Numbered from the stretch's first letter, positions 1-7,786 are shown. The stretch is DNA of 8,248 nt from Acidobacteriota bacterium (GCA_021778815.1 JAJYBW010000149.1:1-8248); one strand, 5' to 3'. Numbers and translations: made by a program. The notes: generated from the letters alone by a model not told the origin.

Positions 1-81
1 GCAAAGCGTAAAGAGGGCGACCAACGCAAAGGCGATGACGAGTTGAGCAAACGCGATCCGGCCAGTATCGTAGGCAAGCAA
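1..81 (-). CDS. possible start of a membrane protein (weak, partial, runs off the left edge)
   Basis: On the minus strand a frame with no stop runs from a TTG at 81-79 to the edge of the window. It encodes about 27 residues, including a clear hydrophobic stretch (IAFAQLVIAFALVALFTL) preceded by a short polar segment (LLAYDTGR). An SD-like AGAAGGGA lies about 8 bases upstream of the TTG, and the start would lie 14 bases downstream of the stop of the lipoprotein gene on the same strand. There is no ATG in this frame. The opposite strand is equally open: it reads a Lys/Asp/Arg-rich peptide ending at a TGA at 100-102, which could be the C-terminus of a convergent gene instead. GC by codon position does not separate the two readings. 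I cannot name a family for either. Confidence 0.28.
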   Translation of the reverse strand, partial: MLAYDTGRIAFAQLVIAFALVALFTLC

Positions 82-95
82 AGAAATGTTCCCTT

Positions 96-3000
96 CTACT
101 GAGGCGGAGTCGCGACAAGACCGGTCCTGGGGCCGCGCAAGGGAAAGGCGAATACGGTGCTGTGATGGCGGCGAATTTTTGGCATTAGAGCAAATTTGTT
201 GCGCAATTCGCCGCTATTGAAAGCGGCAGATTGGGCGCGTCGACTCTTCACCGGGAATGCACGAGGCGTGGCCGCGGCAGAAAGATACGGTAGGGGAGCC
301 GGCTCGGGCAGCGAATTCAAGTCGATCACAGCGATGCCGTTGCCGGTTGCGCCCGTGATCGCCACAAGCTGGCTGTCTTTGTTATCGGAGACGAGTGCCC
401 GGAAGTTCGGCGAAAGTTGCACAGGAAGCGCGATTCGAGCGCGAAAGGAACCGGTGTTGCCATCGAACACATCGATAAACTGTGCCCCCGGCTGAAAGAA
501 GAGGCTGCCATCTGCAGACAGAGCGGCGCCATAGACGTAGTTCGCATCTACCGACTCGGCGAAATCCAGTGTTTGCAGGCCGATGCTGTTCAGGTTGCTA
601 TCGGTAAGAAATCCATCACTAAACAAGCACGTCTGATTTGCGCCCAAAACCACCTCATAGCTGCCCTCACCAATCTGGGACTCGGGCGCATAGACGAATT
701 GACCGGCGACTATATCAAAGTAACCGGCGCTGCCGGCGTCGTTAAGGTAGATGCGTTCGCCATCGGCGGAAAGTGCGAGGCGACCGTCGGGATCCGGTCC
801 CTCAGTGGGAAGGTCAGAAACGCCTGAAGCTGAGCCGACCAATCCCGTGGAGGGATCCAGCTTCATAAAAAACGGTGTGCCATCGCCGTTCAGGTCAAAG
901 GTGGTGAAGTATACGGTGCCATTGTTGGTAATGGCGACGCCCGACGGCTCGTCAGTGTTTGCGCCGGTAGGAATCTGAGTTCCGTAAGGGAAGCTCTGAA
1001 TGGAAGAAGGTTCATCGGGATTGATGATATAAATCGCTACCGCTCCAGGATCGGAGACGGCCAGCTTCGAGCCGTCCGGAGAAAGGGCGATGCCGAGCAA
1101 GCGCTGAGGTCCATAGGCCCTCTTCGGCGCGGGAATCGGAATCGGATTTAGCCAGGCGCCTTGGGTAAGCGAAAAAACTCGAATCTGGTTAACGTCGGTA
1201 AAGTAGTACACATCGCGTCTGGGGTCGTAGACGCCGTCCGCCAACTGGCCGTTTACGGAATACTGCTGCACCGCCGGCAGATATGTCATTGGCGTGCTGG
1301 CCGTGACAGACCCGCTGGCATTGGTGACGGAAATTGATGCCGTGGTTCCGGCTTCGCCCGCGGGAACTGTATAGAGCAGGGCATTGGTGGGCAGCGGCGG
1401 CGCAATGAAAAAACTGTTTCCGTAAGGGTCGGGGCTGTATCCAGTCACCGCAGCGGATGACCCGGCCACGGTCACCTGGAGATCGGAAGGTGGCGTCGTG
1501 TAGCCGATAAATCCCTGGGACAACTGCGGTCCAAATCCGAATCCGTAGAGACTGGCAGGCCCCCCGCCCTCGGCAGTCGAGTAGGAGGTAGCCGCTTCCA
1601 ACACCGTGGGCCCGTAGGAGAAGCCACCCGGAAGTAACTGTGAACCGCCGTCGGTCGCGAAGGTTCGCACATCCACGGGTCCTGGCTTCCCGGCTGGAGA
1701 CACGGCTGACAACGTCACAGTCTCAGCATTTTCATCGAGTCCAGTAGCCACATTGGCGCCAAAATAGGTGCTGCCCAATGGCGCAGGAGGCACACCGACT
1801 TCGTTGGCCAACCAACTGATCGAAGTCCCGCCGGCTGCTGGACCATAAGGCATGTCCAACTGGGTCTGGCTGAAGTGCGATCCGATGGGCAGAGCATGAA
1901 TGGCTGTCGTTTGCAGCAGCCCGATGCCGCCTCCTGCGATTACGCCGGCGGCAAGCCCGTCCGAGCTCATTGCCTGATAGAACGGCGAGATCGTTGCGTA
2001 GCTGCCGGGCGAGGAAATATTGGTTTCCGGAATCCAGCCGGTCAGCTTGCCCGTCGCCAGATCGTAGACATCCAGCACATCCGCGCCGTTGGGATCGGGA
2101 AGGAAAACCTTCGTGTTGTCCTGGCTCAGAAAGATGACTGGATAGTTCAACAATGTTTGCGGCGTGGAAATGGGAAAAGAACTCTTTTGGGCGAACGTGG
2201 CAGCGTCGAGCACGTAGATATTCAACCCGTCGTACGCAATGACGGTGCTGCCATCGGAGGTGACAGCGAAGGCCGTCAGCGCACTATTCGTGCCTCCAGT
2301 GATCTCCGACGACCAGTTCCACGTCCCTGCCTCCGGATCGAGCGAGCATAGTACCGAACTGCCCTCCGAGGTTAGCACCGGTGCCAGCATCACGCGGGTG
2401 CGGTTGTTGGTAAGCATGACATTCTCAAACTTTGCGAGGCAGCTGGGTCTCTGGGGAAGGCTGCCGTTGGCATTGGCTGGCACCGTAAAAATACTGATGT
2501 CGTTTGTAGTCGGATTCCAGACTGCCAGCGGACCATTGCCGTCAACCCAGGAATAACCGGGCACAAGAAAATACTGTTCCAGCAATAGGTCGCCATTCGC
2601 CAGGGCATAGACGGCGTTGGCCGAAAAACCGTATGGACTGATCGTGCTTGACGGATAGCGTTTGAGAATGGTCAGGTGCACGGGATCGACCACATACAGA
2701 TCGCCCAGCATCGTGCCGACGTAGAGCACGCTGCCGTCGGGCGCTTGATCCAGCCCGAACGCTCCGGGAATCGAAAGAGTAGCCGTAATTGTATGGAGTG
2801 TGGCGTCGACCACATTTAATTGGTTCAGATACGCATCAGTAGAAAAGAAACGATTCGTTGCCGCGTGATAGATAAGATAATTCGGCTCTGGAAAGGCGGT
2901 GTAGGGCGTGAGTGCGTCGGTGCGAACCATCAGGTCGGAGGTGCTCAAAGACACGGGAGTCGTCCCACCCCCGGCTTGGACCGTGAGCGTGAACTTCGCT

Positions 3001-3422
3001 TGCGCCGAAAGTGTGCCGCTGGAACCAAGAACCGTAATCGTCGAGGAACCCGCAGACGCCGAATTATTGGCACTGAATTGAACTTGCTGCGCTCCTGCTC
3101 CACTCTGCGTAATACTTGCCGGTGTTGCAGTCACGCCCGCCGGCAAGCCGGTTATTGTGCAGGTCACGGTTCCCGCAAAGCCGTTCAACGCATTCACCGT
3201 GATTGTCAGGTTTTGCTTCGCGCTTGCTGAAAGAGTAACGGTGCTGGCAGAGACGCTGAGCGTGAAGCTGCCGGAGTTGGTGCCCCCACCACCGCTGGTG
3301 CCGCCACCTCCGCAACCGGCAACAAATCCGGCCAGAGCCGTATATAGGATTAGCTGCGTAACCAAAACCAAACGCAGAATCGTTGTCCGCGAGCAAGGGA
3401 GCGGCCAATTGTCGGGTTGCAT
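96..3422 (-). CDS. large exported lipoprotein: Ig-like domain, two beta-propellers and an IPT/TIG-like centre
   Basis: A predicted lipoprotein of 1108 residues with no recognisable enzyme motif. I chose the ATG at 3422: residues 1-37 then form a lipoprotein signal (Arg12 and Arg17, hydrophobic core about 18-35, lipobox V-A-G-C with Cys37). The same frame stays open to 3641, but that would put about 73 extra residues before the signal and run into the divergent gene; an ATG at 3443 is the only nearby alternative. A Gly/Thr-rich linker (38-50) leads to an acidobacterial-style Ig-like repeat (about 52-149; core GFAGTVTCTITGLPAGVTAT). Residues about 180-515 form a YVTN-like propeller with blades such as APDGSVLYVG and VYDLATGKLTGW. 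Residues about 521-715 look like IPT/TIG-type modules. Residues about 720-1040 are a second propeller (SPDGSKLAVS, SADGERIYLN), with one Ca-type DLNGDG loop at 843-848. The last 68 residues are basic and low in structure cues. It diverges from the secreted propeller/Ig gene. No strong SD precedes the ATG. The fold calls are motif-based; binding or adhesion is inference. Confidence 0.85.
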   Translation of the reverse strand: MQPDNWPLPCSRTTILRLVLVTQLILYTALAGFVAGCGGGGTSGGGGTNSGSFTLSVSASTVTLSASAKQNLTITVNALNGFAGTVTCTITGLPAGVTATPASITQSGAGAQQVQFSANNSASAGSSTITVLGSSGTLSAQAKFTLTVQAGGGTTPVSLSTSDLMVRTDALTPYTAFPEPNYLIYHAATNRFFSTDAYLNQLNVVDATLHTITATLSIPGAFGLDQAPDGSVLYVGTMLGDLYVVDPVHLTILKRYPSSTISPYGFSANAVYALANGDLLLEQYFLVPGYSWVDGNGPLAVWNPTTNDISIFTVPANANGSLPQRPSCLAKFENVMLTNNRTRVMLAPVLTSEGSSVLCSLDPEAGTWNWSSEITGGTNSALTAFAVTSDGSTVIAYDGLNIYVLDAATFAQKSSFPISTPQTLLNYPVIFLSQDNTKVFLPDPNGADVLDVYDLATGKLTGWIPETNISSPGSYATISPFYQAMSSDGLAAGVIAGGGIGLLQTTAIHALPIGSHFSQTQLDMPYGPAAGGTSISWLANEVGVPPAPLGSTYFGANVATGLDENAETVTLSAVSPAGKPGPVDVRTFATDGGSQLLPGGFSYGPTVLEAATSYSTAEGGGPASLYGFGFGPQLSQGFIGYTTPPSDLQVTVAGSSAAVTGYSPDPYGNSFFIAPPLPTNALLYTVPAGEAGTTASISVTNASGSVTASTPMTYLPAVQQYSVNGQLADGVYDPRRDVYYFTDVNQIRVFSLTQGAWLNPIPIPAPKRAYGPQRLLGIALSPDGSKLAVSDPGAVAIYIINPDEPSSIQSFPYGTQIPTGANTDEPSGVAITNNGTVYFTTFDLNGDGTPFFMKLDPSTGLVGSASGVSDLPTEGPDPDGRLALSADGERIYLNDAGSAGYFDIVAGQFVYAPESQIGEGSYEVVLGANQTCLFSDGFLTDSNLNSIGLQTLDFAESVDANYVYGAALSADGSLFFQPGAQFIDVFDGNTGSFRARIALPVQLSPNFRALVSDNKDSQLVAITGATGNGIAVIDLNSLPEPAPLPYLSAAATPRAFPVKSRRAQSAAFNSGELRNKFALMPKIRRHHSTVFAFPLRGPRTGLVATPPQ

Positions 3423-3425
3423 GGC

Positions 3426-3448
3426 GTCATTATGCCATTCCATATGAC
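3426..3448. repeat. imperfect inverted repeat next to the lipoprotein start codon
   Basis: GTCATTATG (3426-3434) and CATATGAC (3441-3448) form eight pairs with one unpaired T and a six-base loop. On the minus-strand transcript this gives GUCAUAUG, loop GAAUGG, then CAUAAUGAC, ending three bases before the chosen ATG at 3422. The loop holds the only purine-rich SD-like sequence near that start. It could be an operator in DNA or an RNA hairpin affecting initiation. The pairing is seen directly; the function is inference. Confidence 0.35.
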
Positions 3449-3534
3449 ACCGAGCAAAAATATTTTGGCTGGATTTGAAGAGTGAATGCAGGCATACTAC
3501 TACCCAGCATTCTTTGACGCCAAGATGTTCTTGC

Positions 3535-3541
3535 GGGAGGA
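3535..3541 (+). promoter_or_regulatory. strong Shine-Dalgarno that fixes the start of the secreted FG-GAP/Ig protein
   Basis: GGGAGGA lies 8 bases before the ATG at 3550. It decides between that ATG and the in-frame upstream TTG at 3475, which has no such site and would add 25 Cys- and Arg-containing residues before an otherwise normal signal peptide. Confidence 0.8.
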
Positions 3542-3549
3542 CGAAGCCG

Positions 3550-6500
3550 ATGCTCCGCCGCCACGGTCGCACTTCGCCGTCCGCCCGGTTGATTCGAATG
3601 GCCGTGGCTGGCGTGATTTGGATCGCGGCCAGCTCGAGCATGGCCCTTGCGCAGCAGTTTCAAAATCCCCCCATGATCGTCACAGCGCTGGATCCAGTTG
3701 GTCTTGTCACCGGAGACTGGAATGGGGACGGCCATCAGGACCTGATTTATGTAGAGACAGGTGATTCCCCCACCTTGCATCTGCTTTCCGGTAACGGCAA
3801 AGGGGGGTTCACTGAGGGAATATCGCTGCAACTGCCTACGGGTACCTGCTCATACGAGGTAGTCACGTGCACGCTCCTTGTGGGAGATTTTAATAAAGAC
3901 GGGCATCCGGACATTTTGATGGCGGGTAATTTCCCTTCCGGGTGGGGATATATAGTCCTGCCTGGAAATGGGAACGGTACGTTCGGCACCCCGATCGCTT
4001 CTACTCTTCCTCCTTCGAGCAGCGGAGGTCTCGCGACGCTGGTGAATGCACAGGCCGTTGTAGCGGACCTGAATGGGGACGGGAACCTGAACATTGTCGC
4101 TCCCGATTACATTGACAATTCAATCAATATCTATCTGGGGAACGGAACTGGAAAATTCACGCCTGGAACCAGCCTGAACGACCCCTTGAGACCAACTGCG
4201 GTCTACACGGCAGATGTGAACCATGACGGTAAGAAAGATCTGATTGTCTTCAATCAAGACAACGGCGGCGCCGCGATTTGGCTAGGAGATGGAGCCGGTG
4301 GATTCACCTACTCGCAGACATTTCCCGCCAACAGTGCTTCGCCCGTCTTTGTGTCCCGGAGTGTCGCGGACATGAACGGCGACGGCAACGTAGACATTAT
4401 TGGAGTGGATGGGGCTGGAAATGTTTTGGTGTTGACCGGCAACACGAACGGAACCTTCAATAGTCCCCAGAACGTCGCCAGTGGATTCGAGCCGACCGCT
4501 CCCCTCGAGACCAGGTACTATACGGCCGATGTAACTGGAGACGGTGTCCCCGACCTGCTCGCCACCAGTTGGGAAGGATTCGACACGGCGGTCGCGAAGA
4601 GCGCAATGACTTACGGACCGGTGCAGAAGCGCACCTCTGGAGTTTTCGCAACGCAGTTGGCGATCGCGGATTTTAACCAGGATGGCTCACCGGATATCGC
4701 TGTCGGAGTTTCCGGAGGAATTCAACTCTTTTACGGCAGCAAGCAAGGTGCGTTTCCAGATAAAACTATCACCCCGGTGACCGAGCCAGTCACCTTTCTC
4801 TTTGCCGGAGACTTCAACGACGATGGCGTGGCGGATGTAGCGTCGATAGGCAGTGATGGTTTTATCCGGACCTATCCCGGAGTGAAAGGCGGCGGATTCA
4901 CGTCTCCTGTCAAGACCAGCACAGCCGTATCGACAGCCTTTAACTACATAGGCAATACCGTCGGCGATTTCGACGGCGATCACCAACAAGACATCCTGAT
5001 TTATGGGCAGGTTCTTTATGGGAACGGCGATGGCAGCTTTACGCCCGTTCTCCAGACGACGGGTGTCAACGGCTTGGTATCGGATCTCAACAAAGATGGA
5101 AAAAGCGATCTGTTGAGTCTATCGTCGCTGACTTCGGGGGCAGGCTCGAACGTTTACTTCTATGGGTTGATCGCGCAACTGGGAGGTACGAAACGGACCT
5201 TCACTCAAGTGACTACAAATTTTCCTCCCTATCTGCCGGGCCAGGGCATCACCACTCCGGCGCTACTCGGCGTCGGAGACCTGAACGGGGACGGCTATCC
5301 CGACACGGCAGTCTACGATCCGAATCTGCCTGCTCTGGAGATCTGGCTTGGAAAGGGCGATGGCAGTTTTCGCGCGGGTAACGTCGTCAATTTGAGCGAC
5401 GAGGCATGGACGCCGCTGGGGGCTGGCGGCCAAGGCAATCAGATTGGCATCGGTTCAGTCTTGGATTTGGATGGCGACGGTAACTCAGACCTGGTGTTTC
5501 TTGCCACTGAGAAAACGTCTGTCACCAATGTCACTCCCGTGTCCGTTTTGGTTATCGAATATGGAAACGGCGACGGCGGCCTTGGCGAGACACAGGTGTT
5601 ACCGCTGTCCCACGCATTCTCTTCCATGACTTCGGCAATCCTCGATACGAGTGGGCATTCCGGCATCGTTCTGGGCAACGGCGCTCTGGTCAGCGTCATT
5701 CGCAATCTGGGTGGACGCCAATACTCCAATGAGGAGTACGACTCTGCGGGAACCATGACGGGTCTGTTGGCCGCGGACTTTAATGGAGATGGTCTCAGCG
5801 ACATTCTTCCGCTACGTTCCAACCCGGAAACAAGTCCCGATCCCGGCGTTGCCGGAATTACTGTGCTGCTGAATCAGTCTGTAGTCGACGGGAACGGCTC
5901 CGGCGTCAGCAACGGATCACTAACCGCAAGCCCGGCGACCGTGCAGTACAACCAGGCATTTTCGATGACGGCCGCGCTCACGTCGTCAGTATCTGGCGCA
6001 CCGGTTCCCACGGGCACAATCGCCTTTTCCGTCATGGGAACCCCGCTTGGTAGTGCGACGCTCACGGCCGGGTCGGCGACTGTCCAGGTCTCTGGCGCAA
6101 CGACGCAAACGCTGCCGCCAGGAGACCTCGAACTAACGGCCAACTATTCCGGAGACTCTTTCTACGCGCCCTCCGACCTGACCACCGTATTGCAAGTCCT
6201 GAATCCGGTATATTCCACACATACCGCGCTCACTGCCAGCGTGGGCAACAGCCCCGCTTCCAGCGTTCAGGCAGGCAGTTTTCTTGCCTTGCATGCGACT
6301 GTCAGTGCACCCCAGACAGTGATCAGCGGATATATCGCCTTCTACGACGGAACGACAGTCCTGGGACAAGAGGAGATTGCGAATGGGCGCGCCGACTTTA
6401 GTACAAATCTTCTCGCCATCGGCGCCCACAATCTTTCAGCCCAATATCTCGGCTTCACTCCACCATATTCTGCGGCGGGGCTCAACATCTTTTTGGCCAG

Positions 6501-7569
6501 TTCTTCACCCGCCGTACCGATGACTGTGACTGCTGTCCCAACGACAGCCACTCTGACTCCATCTGTTTCCACTGTGACCGCAGGCGCGGTGTTAACTCTG
6601 ACGGCAAAGGTCAGCAGCGGCAGTGGATCGCCCATTGGTGGAGTTACCTTCCTCGATGGGAGTTCGGAACTGGGCACGCAAACGCTCGATGCCAGCGGTT
6701 CGGCAGCCTTCAGTACCGTTTCTCTCCTAAATGGGCAGCACGCCATTACAGCCCGATACTCGGCCAATGGAATCTATGCTGGAATCGTCTCTCTCCCCGC
6801 CACCGTTACCGTGAACGCTGCGTCCGCCGCGCTGCTGCGTACCCTAACGCAAATCACTGCTGTAACGCCTGGAACTAGCTCCGAGGGAGGTCTTGCAGAT
6901 GTTCAAGTGACAGGAAAACAGACGCAAAATGGAAGTGTCTCTGTGCTTGTCGACGGACAAGTGATCGCGACCACGAAACTTCCCGCAAGTGGCAGAATCG
7001 CCTTCCCGCTCCCCAGTCTTGCATCGGGACCCCATACCATTTTTGCAAGCTACTCGGGCAGCCCACTTGCCGCGCCCAGTGCGTCTCCGAAATTCCTGAC
7101 GACAGCATACCTGTCAAGGCCTGACTTTACGCTTCAGACAGCATTCAACGGGGCGGCCACACGTTCCAACGGATTGAGCATCTCCATCCCTCTGACCGTT
7201 GGCGCGGTCGGAGATTGGAAAGGCACTGTGACATTCAGTTGCACTTCTGGTGTGCCGCAAGGATACGATTGCACTTTTTCTCCAACCACACTCACTGGAG
7301 CTGGAGCTACGACACTAACACTTGAACCTTCTCAAGGTCTGTCCGCCATGGCATTTTTACTCCTGCCCCTTGGCATGCTCTTCGATAGCAAACGGCGCTT
7401 CCGCACGCTGGCGGTTCTGGCGCTCGGCGCGGCGCTCCTGTCCCTTTCCAGCTGTGGGACTGTGAGTCCCAGAAGCTCGGCGAATTCAAGCATCGTGACC
7501 GTCGAAGCCACGAGTGGATCGCTGGTGCACTCAACGCAGATAGTGGGGAAAACGAGCAGCGCAGAATAG
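3550..7569 (+). CDS. giant secreted protein: 14 FG-GAP/VCBS-type blades, Ig-like repeats, C-terminal hydrophobic hairpin
   Basis: An exported protein of 1339 residues. The start follows from GGGAGGA 8 bases upstream and a Sec signal: basic n-region (LRRHGR...RLIR), core AVAGVIWIAA, and likely cleavage after ALA (residue 34). Residues about 45-775 carry FG-GAP/VCBS-like repeats with Ca-binding loops DxNxDGxxD, for example DWNGDGHQD (56-64), DFNKDGHPD (113-121), DLNGDGYPD (577-585) and DFNGDGLSD (743-751). This fold is known from integrin-alpha-type propellers. Residues about 790-1187 hold four Ig-like domains of the Big_3_5 kind, recognisable by pieces such as PTGTIAF, GGVTFLDG and GQHAITARYS. 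A fifth Ig-like segment starts at about 1191, with the typical Cys1231/Cys1241 pair, but is followed by a hydrophobic hairpin (1265-1303) before its apparent last strands (SSIVTVEATSGSLVHSTQ). Only five cysteines occur: 100/107, 1231/1241 and the lone 1302. No catalytic motif is visible. A Ca-dependent surface, adhesive or carbohydrate-binding role is inference. Confidence 0.88.
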   Translation: MLRRHGRTSPSARLIRMAVAGVIWIAASSSMALAQQFQNPPMIVTALDPVGLVTGDWNGDGHQDLIYVETGDSPTLHLLSGNGKGGFTEGISLQLPTGTCSYEVVTCTLLVGDFNKDGHPDILMAGNFPSGWGYIVLPGNGNGTFGTPIASTLPPSSSGGLATLVNAQAVVADLNGDGNLNIVAPDYIDNSINIYLGNGTGKFTPGTSLNDPLRPTAVYTADVNHDGKKDLIVFNQDNGGAAIWLGDGAGGFTYSQTFPANSASPVFVSRSVADMNGDGNVDIIGVDGAGNVLVLTGNTNGTFNSPQNVASGFEPTAPLETRYYTADVTGDGVPDLLATSWEGFDTAVAKSAMTYGPVQKRTSGVFATQLAIADFNQDGSPDIAVGVSGGIQLFYGSKQGAFPDKTITPVTEPVTFLFAGDFNDDGVADVASIGSDGFIRTYPGVKGGGFTSPVKTSTAVSTAFNYIGNTVGDFDGDHQQDILIYGQVLYGNGDGSFTPVLQTTGVNGLVSDLNKDGKSDLLSLSSLTSGAGSNVYFYGLIAQLGGTKRTFTQVTTNFPPYLPGQGITTPALLGVGDLNGDGYPDTAVYDPNLPALEIWLGKGDGSFRAGNVVNLSDEAWTPLGAGGQGNQIGIGSVLDLDGDGNSDLVFLATEKTSVTNVTPVSVLVIEYGNGDGGLGETQVLPLSHAFSSMTSAILDTSGHSGIVLGNGALVSVIRNLGGRQYSNEEYDSAGTMTGLLAADFNGDGLSDILPLRSNPETSPDPGVAGITVLLNQSVVDGNGSGVSNGSLTASPATVQYNQAFSMTAALTSSVSGAPVPTGTIAFSVMGTPLGSATLTAGSATVQVSGATTQTLPPGDLELTANYSGDSFYAPSDLTTVLQVLNPVYSTHTALTASVGNSPASSVQAGSFLALHATVSAPQTVISGYIAFYDGTTVLGQEEIANGRADFSTNLLAIGAHNLSAQYLGFTPPYSAAGLNIFLASSSPAVPMTVTAVPTTATLTPSVSTVTAGAVLTLTAKVSSGSGSPIGGVTFLDGSSELGTQTLDASGSAAFSTVSLLNGQHAITARYSANGIYAGIVSLPATVTVNAASAALLRTLTQITAVTPGTSSEGGLADVQVTGKQTQNGSVSVLVDGQVIATTKLPASGRIAFPLPSLASGPHTIFASYSGSPLAAPSASPKFLTTAYLSRPDFTLQTAFNGAATRSNGLSISIPLTVGAVGDWKGTVTFSCTSGVPQGYDCTFSPTTLTGAGATTLTLEPSQGLSAMAFLLLPLGMLFDSKRRFRTLAVLALGAALLSLSSCGTVSPRSSANSSIVTVEATSGSLVHSTQIVGKTSSAE
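3715..5802 (+). repeat. protein-level array of 14 FG-GAP/VCBS blade motifs
   Basis: Twelve clear Ca-loop motifs start at residues 56, 113, 173, 222, 274, 327, 374, 421, 512, 577, 639 and 743 of the secreted protein. A variant, DFDGDHQQD, lies at 473, and a collapsed copy (LDTSGHSG) sits at about 699. Spacing runs from 39 to 65 residues, mostly 47-62, as expected for one motif per blade. The repeats are diverged at DNA level, so this is an old array and not a recent tandem duplication. The third copy ends in Asn instead of Asp. Confidence 0.8.
5917..7110 (+). repeat. four tandem bacterial Ig-like domains
   Basis: Residues about 790-885, 888-993, 995-1090 and 1095-1187 of the secreted protein each run roughly 90-105 residues. 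They share the order: Thr/Ser-rich opening strand, central strand with G-x-(I/V)-x-F or SVSVLVDG, then a (G)xHxI/LxAxYS-type strand and a closing Thr/Val-rich strand. The fourth is the most diverged. Such repeats usually act as stalks or spacers that hold a functional head away from the cell. Confidence 0.72.
7342..7458 (+). other. C-terminal hydrophobic hairpin with lipobox-like end inside the last Ig-like segment
   Basis: Residues 1265-1303 of the secreted protein read as a hydrophobic segment (SAMAFLLLPLGMLF), a basic loop (DSKRRFR) and a second hydrophobic segment (TLAVLALGAALLSLSSCG). Hydrophobic, basic and hydrophobic parts in that order resemble a membrane anchor or a C-terminal sorting signal, but about 36 polar residues follow. 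These residues look like the final strands of the interrupted Ig-like domain. From memory, acidobacterial Ig-repeat proteins often carry a similar element; I cannot check that here. Confidence 0.6.
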
Positions 7570-7786
7570 CGATGTGAGTTGAATGCGAGCGGAATGATAG
7601 ATGATTGGTGAAACGACGTCTGTGAGGGATGTAGCTGTCGAATGTATCGTGGTCCGTTCCGATCGGTCTTGAGCAGGGCCGATAGTTAAGATCAATTCCC
7701 GGGAGATGCTATCGCTTCCGCCGGCGTATTCATTGAGCGGTCATTATGAGCGCCGCCGTGCTCTTTGCTGTCCAGGAAGCATGATC

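Larger units (their letters stand above)
3423..3549. promoter_or_regulatory. divergent promoter region between the two large surface-protein genes
   Basis: This 127-bp gap separates the start codons of two divergent genes, so it must hold or overlap both promoters unless transcripts start farther away. Only weak sigma70-like elements can be seen. For the minus-strand gene there are two: TTGGCG with an 18-base spacer to TAGTAT, and TTCACT with an 18-base spacer to TATTTT inside an A/T-rich stretch around 3456-3463. For the plus-strand gene, TTGAAG at 3475-3480 has only a poor -10 (TACTAC, 17-base spacer). None is strong enough to assign a start site. The short shared region suggests the two genes may be regulated together. 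Confidence 0.45.

Noticed and set aside
1875..2351. 158-residue frame opposite the lipoprotein gene
   Set aside because: Low-complexity Arg/Gly-rich shadow translation of a well-supported gene on the other strand; no ribosome binding site or recognisable domain.
3444..3485. 13-codon leader ORF on the plus strand (MTPSKNILAGFEE)
   Set aside because: No ribosome binding site and no attenuation-like structure after it; likely chance.
3475..3549. In-frame TTG start at 3475 for the secreted protein
   Set aside because: No ribosome binding site; adds a Cys-rich, non-signal stretch. The ATG at 3550 has GGGAGGA at ideal spacing and a normal signal peptide.
3423..3641. Extension of the lipoprotein frame upstream to 3641
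   Set aside because: It would add 73 residues before a good lipoprotein signal and overlap the divergent gene and its ribosome binding site.
3550..3651. Twin-arginine export signal in the secreted protein
   Set aside because: LRRHGR lacks the SRRxFLK pattern; the signal reads as an ordinary Sec peptide.
5439..5822. 127-residue minus-strand frame inside the secreted-protein gene
   Set aside because: It is the antisense of Ca-loop repeats, giving Ser/Pro-rich sequence without domain features.
7740..7748. GTCATTATG shared with the inverted repeat at 3426-3434
   Set aside because: A single nine-base match without its partner arm is expected by chance in a window of this size.
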